From Edaphobacillus lindanitolerans (GTDB lineage: Bacteria > Bacillota > Bacilli > Bacillales_A > Planococcaceae): 64,000 bases of DNA. A program made the position numbers and the translations under genes. Positions 26,368 through 35,900 of this stretch are shown here, piece after piece; the first letter of the stretch is position 1, and the number at the start of each line of letters is the position of its first letter. The stretch lies in NCBI RefSeq assembly GCF_900156305.1, contig NZ_FTPL01000001.1, positions 620,001-684,000 on the forward strand. The letters run 5' to 3'. The notes under the pieces are model-generated. The model searched no databases, had not been told where the DNA came from, and saw only the letters and a list, made by a program, of their open reading frames with translations.

Positions 26368-27132
26368 TCAATTCAATGAATCTCTTCCTTCGAAATTGAA
26401 ATTGCGGTACCGCAACTTGCAATAAAAAATGACCAATTGCTCCGGCAGAACAAACATCATCGCATAGAACAAACCAAAGCCAATCACAAGGAAGACGAGA
26501 CTGCCAAGTTCCGTCCATCCGTTTTGTCTGATGACGTATTGAAGGATGAAAAAGATCCCCAAACCTGCTGCAGTTGCAGCAGGAATATAACTTTTATATT
26601 CGAACGTCTCCCGTAGCATATCTTGACGGGCGTTCTCCCGGTAATCTCCCCGCCGAATTTTCAGCATCAGCCTTATAAAAACCAGCAGGAACACGAGCAA
26701 ACCCGTCAACAGGCTGACCAATGTGAATGTCACCATTGAACTTTCAGAAACACCGGTCCCTTCGGTTGCAACAAAAAGTGCACAAAGATAAAAAGTAAAG
26801 CCGAAAAGATTTTGAGAAACCAGAATACTAACCAGGTATTGAACCTTCTCGCTTTTCCTGTACACGGCAGGAATCGAATAGAGCAGCGACAGGAAGATCA
26901 GAATGGCAGTAAACCAAAAGTGAACCGCCAATATTTGATCCTTCCACGGATGGCGGGACGGATATCCCACTATGTAGTATTCTGCCGCAAACAAGCCCGC
27001 CTGAAGAAACGTTGCCAGCATCATATTGCCGGCAAGGCTCTGCGGGCTTTGTCTGCCCGATTCAAGAGGTTTCCGAAGGGCTGTGTACTTCATGAAGCTT
27101 CCGGGAGCCCTCTGATCTTCTTTCATGGTCAA
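26368..27132 (-). CDS. Six-helix membrane protein, probable LXG toxin immunity factor
   Basis: 254 residues from TTG at 27132, 8 bp after GGAGGG; ATG at 27126 is the alternative. Six clear hydrophobic segments are seen (for example NMMLATFLQAGLFAAEYYIV, AVHFWFTAILIFLSLLY and LVFLVIGFGLFYAMMFVLP). I recognise no family. The gene sits immediately after the LXG toxin, where immunity genes normally lie, and the toxin has a membrane-active C-terminus, for which a membrane immunity protein would be expected. The stretch is clearly richer in A+T than the neighbouring genes, which suggests that the toxin-immunity part was acquired separately. Confidence 0.72.
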   Translation of the reverse strand: MTMKEDQRAPGSFMKYTALRKPLESGRQSPQSLAGNMMLATFLQAGLFAAEYYIVGYPSRHPWKDQILAVHFWFTAILIFLSLLYSIPAVYRKSEKVQYLVSILVSQNLFGFTFYLCALFVATEGTGVSESSMVTFTLVSLLTGLLVFLLVFIRLMLKIRRGDYRENARQDMLRETFEYKSYIPAATAAGLGIFFILQYVIRQNGWTELGSLVFLVIGFGLFYAMMFVLPEQLVIFYCKLRYRNFNFEGRDSLN

Positions 27133-27273
27133 AAGCAATACCCTCCAATTAATTCTGCACGAGTTTGGCTGATAAAAATATAATGCACCCGAAACGGGGT
27201 ATGCCTTAGACGACATCCGTCCCCGACGCATGCAGCCTTCATTCTGGAGTTAACAAATCCTGTGATCTCCCCA

Positions 27274-28833
27274 TCATCTGAACCATCCCTTGATATGATC
27301 CATTGCTGACTTTCCTGAGTCTCCGATTTCCTTATTCAGAAGCCAGTTTGCCCCGAAACCGGCAGCCATCCCCACAGCAGTGCCGACACCCGGAATCGGG
27401 ATAAGAGCAGTGCCCGCGGCTGTGAATGCCGCCTGGACGGTGCCACCGACCACAGTATCCACTGCCGTGTCGGCAGCCGCTCTCTTGACCGCATCGCCCC
27501 CGGACACTCCATCCTTGACTGCATCCTGGTAATTCCCATGATAGCTGAACGCTGCACCGACAGGGCCGAGGGCCTTCCCTGTCCCTCTGATCAGGCCGCT
27601 CGCTTTGTTAAGAACACCTGAGTCCCCGATACGCTTGAATTCACCGGCCATCCCCTTGACATCAACGAGGTCTTTGACGGTATCAGCCGCTCCCCTCAGT
27701 GTGGCCGATCCGACTATCTTAACTTTCTGTCCCCCGGTCGTTTTGGTTCCCACGAATTGACCGATGGAAGGGTGGGCCTGCTTCACTTTTTCACCGGTAG
27801 CGGACCAGCCGGTCTGTCCCGTTTTTTTGGTCGCATATTTCAGCAAGACATCCCCGTCAAAGACATCTCCGTTTTTAAACGGGACTTTGAGGGTCTCCAT
27901 CGCTTTCTTCGTCGCATATACCCGGTAACCATATTGACCCGCTTTTACGGTCCGGTTCCTTGTCGTGTAAATGCCGCCGTTGCGGCCTGCCAGGTAAAGT
28001 GCAAACGCGGAGGCGGCCCCGTCTGCTGTTCCCAGGTTCTCGACAATTCCCGATGCGGACTGGACAGCTTTTGAAAGACTTGCCCAGTTCATTGGAGTTC
28101 CGGATACTTCCCCGGAGTCACCGCTCTCTTCTTTGTCTTCAACCGAATCGACCGGCATGGCACAGTAATCTTCACCTGTGTTCAGTGGATGGGCTTCGGA
28201 GAATTCCATCCATTCCTCAGCCGGAAAATCAACATCCGTCAACCCGTCATTCATCATCCCCTCCACGTCGAGAATCCACAACTCCATCCGGAGGATGTCA
28301 TTTTCAATGGCGGTCAGGGAGTTCGTCTGCGCGGAATCGAACTCGTTCAGATCGGTGACGGTCTCGTCTTTTTTCTTTCGTGCATCTTTGATGCCCGCCT
28401 GCACTTCACTGTCGTTCAGATGAGGGAGCGCCACGATGTCACCGACGGAGTCCATGATCCCGTTGGCATCCGCAGTCAGATTGGAAGTGGTGGTCGAAAT
28501 GGTGGCAAGGCCCGTTTCCACTTCGCTCTCCAGGAAACTTTCCTTGATGTAGCCGGACGGATCCGGCTCCAGCGCTTCCTGGGCCGACTTAACGTTAGTC
28601 AGAGCTGTTTCGAAAGATTGTTTGAATGTATCGAAATACTCCAGTACCGGCAGATGGCACTCCCGGTAGAATGCCTTGATCGCATCTCCGCCGTCGCCGG
28701 TGAGTGAATCTCCCAAATCCGCAAGAGTCTGGGCAGAAGTCTTGATTGCAGCCATCTGCTCCTGCAGGCGGTTCAATGTTTCTTTGTTCCTCTGGATCCC
28801 CTCCTGAAAGGGCGATACGTCCAACTGCTTCAA
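27274..28833 (-). CDS. LXG-domain toxin, probable type VII secretion effector
   Basis: 519 residues from TTG at 28833 with AAGGAGGGA. The N-terminal half is a textbook LXG domain (PF04740): MKQLDVSPFQEGI, GDSLTGDGGDAIKAFYRECH and ALEPDPSGYIKESFLE. A linker and a beta-rich section (about 265-370) follow. The C-terminus has Ala/Gly-rich hydrophobic stretches, including a glycine zipper GTAVGMAAG (G484, G488, G492) in a predicted helical hairpin, with no nuclease or deaminase motif. A membrane-permeabilising toxin like streptococcal TelE is the best guess. Upstream lie its two small partner genes, downstream a membrane protein, the usual effector cassette order. Confidence 0.9.
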   Translation of the reverse strand: MKQLDVSPFQEGIQRNKETLNRLQEQMAAIKTSAQTLADLGDSLTGDGGDAIKAFYRECHLPVLEYFDTFKQSFETALTNVKSAQEALEPDPSGYIKESFLESEVETGLATISTTTSNLTADANGIMDSVGDIVALPHLNDSEVQAGIKDARKKKDETVTDLNEFDSAQTNSLTAIENDILRMELWILDVEGMMNDGLTDVDFPAEEWMEFSEAHPLNTGEDYCAMPVDSVEDKEESGDSGEVSGTPMNWASLSKAVQSASGIVENLGTADGAASAFALYLAGRNGGIYTTRNRTVKAGQYGYRVYATKKAMETLKVPFKNGDVFDGDVLLKYATKKTGQTGWSATGEKVKQAHPSIGQFVGTKTTGGQKVKIVGSATLRGAADTVKDLVDVKGMAGEFKRIGDSGVLNKASGLIRGTGKALGPVGAAFSYHGNYQDAVKDGVSGGDAVKRAAADTAVDTVVGGTVQAAFTAAGTALIPIPGVGTAVGMAAGFGANWLLNKEIGDSGKSAMDHIKGWFR

Positions 28834-28874
28834 ACTGATCCCTCCTTCGTCAGTTCAGGTGTCTGTCACCCGGC

Positions 28875-29165
28875 TCAGCGCATCGGCTGCGGACCGGATC
28901 CATGGATGGCCGTACTGATCTTCTCGTCCGTCTCTTCCATGAAGTCGACGGACCCGTTCGTCGTCCGGATGTTCTCCTGGAGAACGGTCTGATATCTGGT
29001 CAGGACCTGTTCCAGATGTTTCATCAGCTCGTTCAGCTTATCGGCCACGTCGAGCACATTACCGGATATCGGTTCCGGCGCTGCCGGTTGCAGCGCGGAG
29101 GCTTTCGATTCCAGATCATCGATTTGGGCACGGACATCCCCGTATACCATTTTCACTTCAGTCAT
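28875..29165 (-). CDS. DUF5344 (YwqI/YxiC-like) small helical partner of LXG toxin
   Basis: 96 residues, two long helices in WXG100 style (LESKASALQP ... LDVADKLNELMKHLEQVL ... NIRTTNGSVDFMEETDEKI). YwqI/YxiC family proteins are found immediately before LXG toxins in Bacillus and are thought to bind the LXG domain as a targeting partner. The stop is 41 bp before the toxin start. No WxG motif is present. Confidence 0.85.
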   Translation of the reverse strand: MTEVKMVYGDVRAQIDDLESKASALQPAAPEPISGNVLDVADKLNELMKHLEQVLTRYQTVLQENIRTTNGSVDFMEETDEKISTAIHGSGPQPMR

Positions 29166-29182
29166 CGATCTTCACTCCCCAC

Positions 29183-29533
29183 TCAGGATTGGGCCTTGGC
29201 GTCTTCAGCTGCGCGCAATTGGGCGATGATCGCCTCAATCGACGCGATTTCCGCCTGCAGTTCGGCAATTTTGGCGGCAATGGCCGAATAGGCTGCACTG
29301 AATTGTGTTCCTTGAATATCTTGGTATGGAGCCTTTATCCCGGACTCCCTGATCTCATCGAATTTGTCGGCCAGACTGCCAAACCATGTCTTGGCAGTAA
29401 GCTCCGGTTCCGTACACTTCGGCTCATTCGCCTGGAACTCCCCTTGCTTTCCTTCGAGCTGTCCCCGGCAGGCAGTCAACCGGGCAATCTGCTGCCGTTT
29501 GACTTGCAGCAGCATCATATAGTAGCCAATCAT
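29183..29533 (-). CDS. DUF5082 (YwqH-like) small helical partner of LXG toxin
   Basis: 116 residues. It starts MIGYYMMLLQVKRQQIARL with a CxG and K-x-W-x-G (KTWFGSLADKFDEIRE) central turn, then a long amphipathic helix, typical of YwqH/YxiB family proteins. With the DUF5344 protein it should form the helical bundle that docks on the LXG domain and presents it to EssC. There is a 32-bp gap from essA and an 17-bp gap to the next gene, so it continues the secretion operon. Confidence 0.83.
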   Translation of the reverse strand: MIGYYMMLLQVKRQQIARLTACRGQLEGKQGEFQANEPKCTEPELTAKTWFGSLADKFDEIRESGIKAPYQDIQGTQFSAAYSAIAAKIAELQAEIASIEAIIAQLRAAEDAKAQS

Positions 29534-29565
29534 GCAAGATTCCCCTCCTTATCGCCGATGATCTA

Positions 29566-30072
29566 TTAAGCTTTCGATCCCCGCCCGCTCCTTAGCAGTG
29601 CCGGCAGCATGAGTGCAAACAGGCCGGCTACGGACAGCAGGATGATGCCGACAAACGCCCACGTCCTGAAGGTGGTTCCCCCGGAAGACTCGGCCGGCGG
29701 TCCGGCGTTGTTTTCCGGCCGCACAGATGCGGTTGGACGGTCCTCACTGAACAGTCCCATTTCCGAAGCGACCGCGGCAGCCGTCCCGGCAGAAGCCCTG
29801 CCCGGTTCGTTGAACAGCGCCGACGGGTCAATCGGAGACGGAAAGCGGATTTGCTCGGAGAAATCGAGCTTGACCTGGGCTTCTGACAACGTGTTTTTCA
29901 TCTCGAGATGACCCCGGTCATGCAGATATTCCGTGTTTTGATCGAACTTCAGCGAGTCATATTTCAATGACTCCAAATCCTCGGCCGGGTTATCCTCCGC
30001 TGCTGCAACGCAGTCCGGAACCGAACACGCGCACACAGCCAGGATCAAAGCTGGCACGAACTTACACTTCAT
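29566..30072 (-). CDS. essA: Type VII secretion protein EssA
   Basis: 168 residues from ATG at 30072 (AGGAAGA upstream). An N-terminal hydrophobic signal/anchor (about 5-24), a hydrophilic extracytoplasmic part (LESLKYDSLKFDQNTEYL, MKNTLSEAQ) and a C-terminal membrane helix (about 140-160, WAFVGIILLSVAGLFALML) match EssA, an essential small membrane subunit of the type VIIb channel. Overlaps the 3' end of esaA by 11 bp. Confidence 0.87.
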   Translation of the reverse strand: MKCKFVPALILAVCACSVPDCVAAAEDNPAEDLESLKYDSLKFDQNTEYLHDRGHLEMKNTLSEAQVKLDFSEQIRFPSPIDPSALFNEPGRASAGTAAAVASEMGLFSEDRPTASVRPENNAGPPAESSGGTTFRTWAFVGIILLSVAGLFALMLPALLRSGRGSKA

Positions 30073-32917
30073 ACGAATCTTCCTGTGCAGGAGTTTCACC
30101 GTTCTTTTCCCATCGCTTCACAAGCCAAGCGGAGATGAGCATCAGTACTGCCGCAATCCCGGCGATGGCTGCTCCGGTATCGAAAAGGGTGTCCGGATCA
30201 TATTTGATCGACGTATAGACCGGGGACAAGATATCCGGTACATTCGCCTCCGGAACTCCGAGGATGAGGAGCGGTGCGATATACAGGCACATGAGCACAA
30301 TGGCGGCAATCCAGCCCGCCGTCTCATTTGCGTCGAGCGCGGTGCTGAGCAGCGCCGCCCCCGCCACGATGACCAGAATAGTGAAGATGGTCCATTCAAC
30401 TGCGCGCTGATCATTCAGCGCATACATATTCACGCTGTACAGGCTGATGATGAGGCCTGTGATGAGGCTCAGCAGCCCGAGGAACCCGGTCCGGAGAAGC
30501 GGAGAGCCGTCCCGGAGCTTGTGGCTGAAGAAACCGATCGACAGGCTGGAGATCAGCATGATGACATAGAGGATAACGGGCGGCACTTTCTTCAACTCTT
30601 CGCCTGCCACCGCTTCCCCCTTGGCCTGGAGCGGGTTGATGAAATGATCGAACACATAACCGTTTTCCTGGCCGTCCACATACGTATTGTCCAGGAAGCC
30701 CTGGATGTCATTGTTGAACGCGTCGATCGCTTCCAGATTCCGCCGCCAGCGGTCACTGAAGACGTTGGTCGTCTTCTCGAACCCGTTCGCTTTGTCCTGA
30801 AGGTCACGGGCATAGCCGGTGATGGTGTCCTGCCGTCCGGCTACCGCATTCATCGTGTTGCTCAACGCGATCAGCTGCGAACCGATTTCCGCCTGACCCG
30901 AAACGACCTGGCCGGCCCCCATGTCGGCAACCGGTTCTCCTCCCGATATCCGCGAGGCGGGATCCTGAATCTGGGCAAGCATCGTATTTGCCTGTTCATC
31001 CAGCGCATAGAGGTCTTCCAGAAGAGAGGCATGCTGCATGCCGACAGACTCTTTGTATCCTGCCATGATGGCGGCAAACGAAGAATTCAGCTCTTCAACC
31101 CGTACGCCGGTTTCCGGGATATCCCCGCTGACCTGTTTCCAGCCGGAAAGCTCTTCTTCTTTCAGCGCAGCAATTCCTTTTGTAAGCGTCTTGATGATTT
31201 CATCCTTGAGCACCTCATCTTTCAGGGCGCCCTCTTCCTTGTGCTGCTGGCCGAGTGCGAACGCCATCTGCTCAAGTGCCGCATGGTAGGCAAGAAGTGT
31301 GGATAGGTCTTCCCCTGCCGGTGCCTTGTCGAACAGTTCCTGCATTTCCTTTTTCATCTTGGGAGGAAGGGCCGGATGCTGCAGAAGGCCCGCTTCTTTC
31401 TCCTCAATCTCCCGGACAATGGCGACCGTGTCAGCCGGGTATTCTTCCAGCGTATGCTGGGCCGTAGAGTAGGCATCGCTCAGGTCCGAATAGGCACCAT
31501 AGAGCTCCCCGTACAATTCGGCAGCGGTCTTGGCCGCTTCGGCATAGTCCCCGGGCATGAGGGAGGACGTTTTTTCCTCGAGGTCAGCCGCCAGTCCCGC
31601 AAGCTTCTCCGCAGCCCCATCAAGTTCTGCAAGAAGAGGAGACTCCGGCTGTTCGGCGGCCAGCTGTTCTCTCATGCCTGCAATTGAAGTCTCCAGTTCG
31701 CGGATGCCTGTCTGTTCCTCTTCGAATGAGGGGGGCTCCATGTTCTCGGATTCTTCAGCCCGCTGTTCGAGTTTTTCCTTCGCTGCAAGCAGTTCCTCCT
31801 CGTCCGGCTGGCCCTCCGGCAATGGTGCATCCGGAATCTGGGAACCGGCTCCCTTGCGGATTCGCTGCATCAGATTGCCGATCACGGAATCATTGTAGCG
31901 GTCAATCGCCGTACCCTGGGCCGCAAGGATTTCATCCGCCTGCTGCTCCGCCCTCTTCAGGCGGAGCTGCTCCAGCTCATTGAACTTTTCTTTGTTTGAT
32001 TCAATCTGATTGTTCACTTTCTCGAGCTCCGCTGCGAGCTGTTCATTGTTCGCTTTGAGTGAACTGAGCGTTTCTTGGAACTGCTCGGCCTGTTTGGCAG
32101 CAGCGGTCTGAATCTGCGCAATATTCCCGCCCTGGAGTTCTTCGAGCACACCCCGCTGGGCAAGCTGGAACGCTTTGTATTGCTCGACATGGATGGTGAA
32201 GTCCGACAGTTCCTTTGTGAACGACTCTACGCTGTCGATCCGGGCGGCGTGGCTGTCGTCGCCTGCAGACTTGACGGTCTCCTGAATCTGCTCCATCTGC
32301 TCCCTCTGTCGCTGAAGCTGATCTGCAAGTGAGGATGAACCCGGTTCGTAATAGCCGACCATCGAGTCGAGGAATTCACTTTCCTTTTCAAGGATGGTGT
32401 TGAATTCCTTTTTGACATGGTCCATCTCCGCTGCGACATAACTCCAGTAGAGCGTCGCAACTTTTGTGTTCACCCGGTCGGTGGCCCGTTCAATCTCTTT
32501 GAGCACTTTCTCTTTTGAAGTCCCGCTCTTTTGCTGCTGGACCGAAAAGGTGAATTCAGCCTTTTCCGGGTTTTTCTCATCGTAGGAAAGGATGCTCTCC
32601 GAAAAGTCGGACGGGACATACAGAACTGCATCATAGCGATCCGACTTCAGGCCGCTCTCCGCCGCGCCCCGTCCTGTAACTTCCCATTTATAGGGTGAAT
32701 CTTCGGAAAGGATCGATACGACTTCCCTGCCCATCTCCACTTTCTCATCATCTCGGACACTCCCGAGATCTTCGTTCACCACGGCGATTTTCCGCTCGGA
32801 CGGCTGGGCGAGCGCCATGAAGTTTCCGGACATCATTCCGAAGAACAGTACCGGAAGAGCGATGATGGCCACGATTCCTGCGATCAGTCCCGCAGTCTTT
32901 TTAATGTTCTTATTCAT
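30062..32917 (-). CDS. esaA: Type VII secretion protein EsaA (YueB-like)
   Basis: 951 residues. One N-terminal membrane helix (about 10-32), then the ALAQPSERKIAVVNEDLG motif typical of YhgE/Pip-EsaA proteins, a 700-residue extracellular region rich in coiled coil (many Gln/Glu/Leu heptads) and five to six C-terminal helices from about residue 775. EsaA forms the surface-exposed stalk of type VIIb systems; the Bacillus subtilis homologue YueB is the phage SPP1 receptor. Its start overlaps the essC stop by 4 bp. Confidence 0.93.
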   Translation of the reverse strand: MNKNIKKTAGLIAGIVAIIALPVLFFGMMSGNFMALAQPSERKIAVVNEDLGSVRDDEKVEMGREVVSILSEDSPYKWEVTGRGAAESGLKSDRYDAVLYVPSDFSESILSYDEKNPEKAEFTFSVQQQKSGTSKEKVLKEIERATDRVNTKVATLYWSYVAAEMDHVKKEFNTILEKESEFLDSMVGYYEPGSSSLADQLQRQREQMEQIQETVKSAGDDSHAARIDSVESFTKELSDFTIHVEQYKAFQLAQRGVLEELQGGNIAQIQTAAAKQAEQFQETLSSLKANNEQLAAELEKVNNQIESNKEKFNELEQLRLKRAEQQADEILAAQGTAIDRYNDSVIGNLMQRIRKGAGSQIPDAPLPEGQPDEEELLAAKEKLEQRAEESENMEPPSFEEEQTGIRELETSIAGMREQLAAEQPESPLLAELDGAAEKLAGLAADLEEKTSSLMPGDYAEAAKTAAELYGELYGAYSDLSDAYSTAQHTLEEYPADTVAIVREIEEKEAGLLQHPALPPKMKKEMQELFDKAPAGEDLSTLLAYHAALEQMAFALGQQHKEEGALKDEVLKDEIIKTLTKGIAALKEEELSGWKQVSGDIPETGVRVEELNSSFAAIMAGYKESVGMQHASLLEDLYALDEQANTMLAQIQDPASRISGGEPVADMGAGQVVSGQAEIGSQLIALSNTMNAVAGRQDTITGYARDLQDKANGFEKTTNVFSDRWRRNLEAIDAFNNDIQGFLDNTYVDGQENGYVFDHFINPLQAKGEAVAGEELKKVPPVILYVIMLISSLSIGFFSHKLRDGSPLLRTGFLGLLSLITGLIISLYSVNMYALNDQRAVEWTIFTILVIVAGAALLSTALDANETAGWIAAIVLMCLYIAPLLILGVPEANVPDILSPVYTSIKYDPDTLFDTGAAIAGIAAVLMLISAWLVKRWEKNGETPAQEDSYEV

Positions 32918-35900
32918 CGTACGGTCTCCTTCTCAGTTGAGCAGAACGGAATCATGATTTTTTTGCTGTTGCCGTTCAGTACGTAATGTGCAAAGCCGGC
33001 CGGCGGCTCTTCTTCTTTTCGTTCGTACGGAACATTGAGGATCGTCTGTTCGGACTTCTTCATGAAGATGAGCGCCTGGCGGACCAGTTTAAGTTCATTG
33101 GTGAATGCATCATATCCCTTGGAAATTTCTGCGTTGCTGCCTGAGACGATGACATTGAATCCGAGATGCGAATAGTTTTTCATCATCCTGGAAATCCGGT
33201 CCTGGATACGGGAATCGGCAGTCTGCAGGAACCGGGCATATCCGTCAATCAGAAGGTAGGATGGCACCGGTTCAAAAGTGCCGCCGGACAGTTCCAGGGA
33301 TGCGATGTATTCGGATTCGATTGCCGTCATATACTCCTCCGCCTCCGACAGCCAGTTTTCCAGCTTCTCTTTCGTGTCGGTGTAGGAAACCGCCGGGTCA
33401 TGGGCATATTCCGCCAAGCCGCGGTCGAATGAGTCAAACACGGCAACCGGCCCCGATTGACCCGCCCGGATCGACCGGAGAAGCAATTTCATTGCATTGG
33501 TCTTGCCCCGCTGCGCAAGTCCGATCAGCAACAGGTGGCGATTTTTGGCAAAGTCAATTTCCACCGGCCTGACCGTCTCTTCATCAAGTCCCGCCGGAAT
33601 GAGCCCTGTCCGCTCACCGTCCTTGATCAGAATCTTGAACTGCTCATACGGGAGTTCTGCCGGCAACATCGGGATCGGCTCCGGCTTGACGGACGACTCA
33701 TGGCGTTTCTTCAGCCCGGCGACTTTCGTTTTCACCTGTTCCAGTACTTCAAAGTCGTCTGATCCGTCAGCAGGCAGGGGAATTTGGGCGAACAAGGCGT
33801 CTTCGCGTTTGATGATCGCCCTTCCCGGGAACGGTTCCGGCGTAAATGGCGGCCGCCCGATCACTCCGTACATTTCGGTCGAATCCATAAAGTAGTGGAC
33901 AATTTTTAGTTTCAGGTTGTTCATGAGTGTCTGGCGGACAGATTGCGGCCTTGTGGCTGCCAGCAGGAAGTGGATGCCCAGCGATTGTCCGTCCCGGCCG
34001 AACTGGTTCAGCTGCAGCTCCAGCTCTTCCATCTCATCACGGATGATGTCGTAGTTGTCGATGGCGATGAACAGAAGCGGAAGCTGCTCTGCGGAGATCT
34101 TATTGTACATCTGGATTGTGCTCACTTCGGCTTGCTGGAACAGCGTCTTCCGGCGGTTGATCTCGCTTCGGATCAAGCGGACCAGCTTGTCCCGCTTGAG
34201 TTCTTCATCCAGTGTCAGATAATCTGCCGTGTGCGGCAGCTGCCTCAGGGGCAGCAGGGCACCGTTTCCGTAGTCCATCAAATACAAATGGGCCTCTTCG
34301 GGCGGCATCGTTTCCGCAATTCCAAGCAGGAGGGATTGAAGCGTGTAGGACTTTCCGTATCCGGGGGATCCGAATATGCCGACATTGCCGTCCGTTGCGG
34401 GATTGTATCCGACCGGGCGCTGGCTCTGTTTCTCAGGCTCGTCGACAAGACCGATGGCAAAGCCGGGTGCTGAATATGTGCGGAGCCCCGTCCTTGAAAG
34501 ACGGTCCGGCAGCGGGGGCAGCCATGGGCTGCTCAGCCGTCCGGCCCCGATTTCCTTTGCCGCCTCTGCAATCCTTGCAGTGACTGCCTCGATTTCTGTG
34601 AGACCGCTCTTGCGGCTGGCGGAACTCACTGACAGGCTGCTCAGAGGTTCCAGCCCCAGATCTGTCACGAGCGCGATTTCCTCCTCGCCTTCGTGGCTTT
34701 CCGAAAGGTAGGGTGCCCCGCTCCAGGCCGACTGGAACAGCTCGTACACTTCGTTGTTGCCGACCTGCAGATAACCCCGTCCGGTGACGGTGATCGTTGC
34801 GGCATCGCCGTTTTTCAGGATTTCCTTGCTGTCGGAAGCATCCTGGACCTTCAGGGCCACACGGAATCTCGCGTTGCTCCAGATTTGGTCATCGATGATT
34901 CCTCCCGGTTTCTGGGTGGCAAGGATGAGGTGAACCCCCAGGCTCCGCCCGATCCTTGCGGCACTGACGAGTTCGCGTATGAATTCGGGTTCTTCGCTCT
35001 TCAGCTCTGCGAACTCATCCGAGATGAGGAACAGATGCGGAAGAGGCTCCTCCGCCACACCATTTTTGTGCAGTGCCGTGTACTCATTGATATGGGTCAC
35101 CGTATACCTGTCAAACAGGCGCTGCCTCCGTTTCAGTTCGCTCTTGATGGAAGCGAGCGCACGCAGGCTGAAGTTCCGGCTCCCTTCAATATTGGTGATC
35201 GTTCCGAGCAGATGCGGAATATTGCGGAACGGCTGTGCCATCCCCCCGCCTTTATAGTCGATGAGCAGGAAAGCGACTTCATGAGGATGGAAATTGACTG
35301 CAAGCGACAAGATATACGTCTGCAGAAATTCAGATTTACCGGATCCTGTTGTTCCTGCGAGCAGGCCGTGAGGTCCATGCGCTCTCTCATGCAGGTTCAG
35401 TTCGAGCAGGTCATCCCTTCCCTTGTAGCCGATCGGCACGGCAAGGGATCTGGAAGATTCATTGGTTTGCCAGTAATCGAGGATCGGGAGGGACTCGGCA
35501 TCCCGGGTGCCGTACATCTCAAGAAACCCTGCAGACATCGGCAGTGAATTCGTCATTCCCACCTGGTGATCCAGCGTCCGCAGCATGCGGGCAAACGGTT
35601 CATTCCCTTCGGCTTCATGGACATCCAGCATGAACCGGGTATCATCCGCCAACCGGTCGCGGATCAGGATATCCCCTTCCCGGCTGTTCACATATCGGAC
35701 AAGCATATGAACGTTTTCTGTGATCCGTTCCTTTGCAGCAGCCGTGAAAATAACGGAAATGCCGAGCGCTTCGTGGTCCTTTCCTTCCAGATATTCCAGA
35801 ATGACATGCTCCCCGATGAGCTTATAATCGGAGACGATGAAGACGAGATGCGGCAAGAACACCGTTTTGTCCCGGTCTTCACGGTTGTCCCGTTCCCGGA

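Noticed and set aside
26258-26518. 86-codon minus-strand open frame overlapping the membrane protein gene
   Set aside because: Out of frame with the membrane protein and without a ribosome site.
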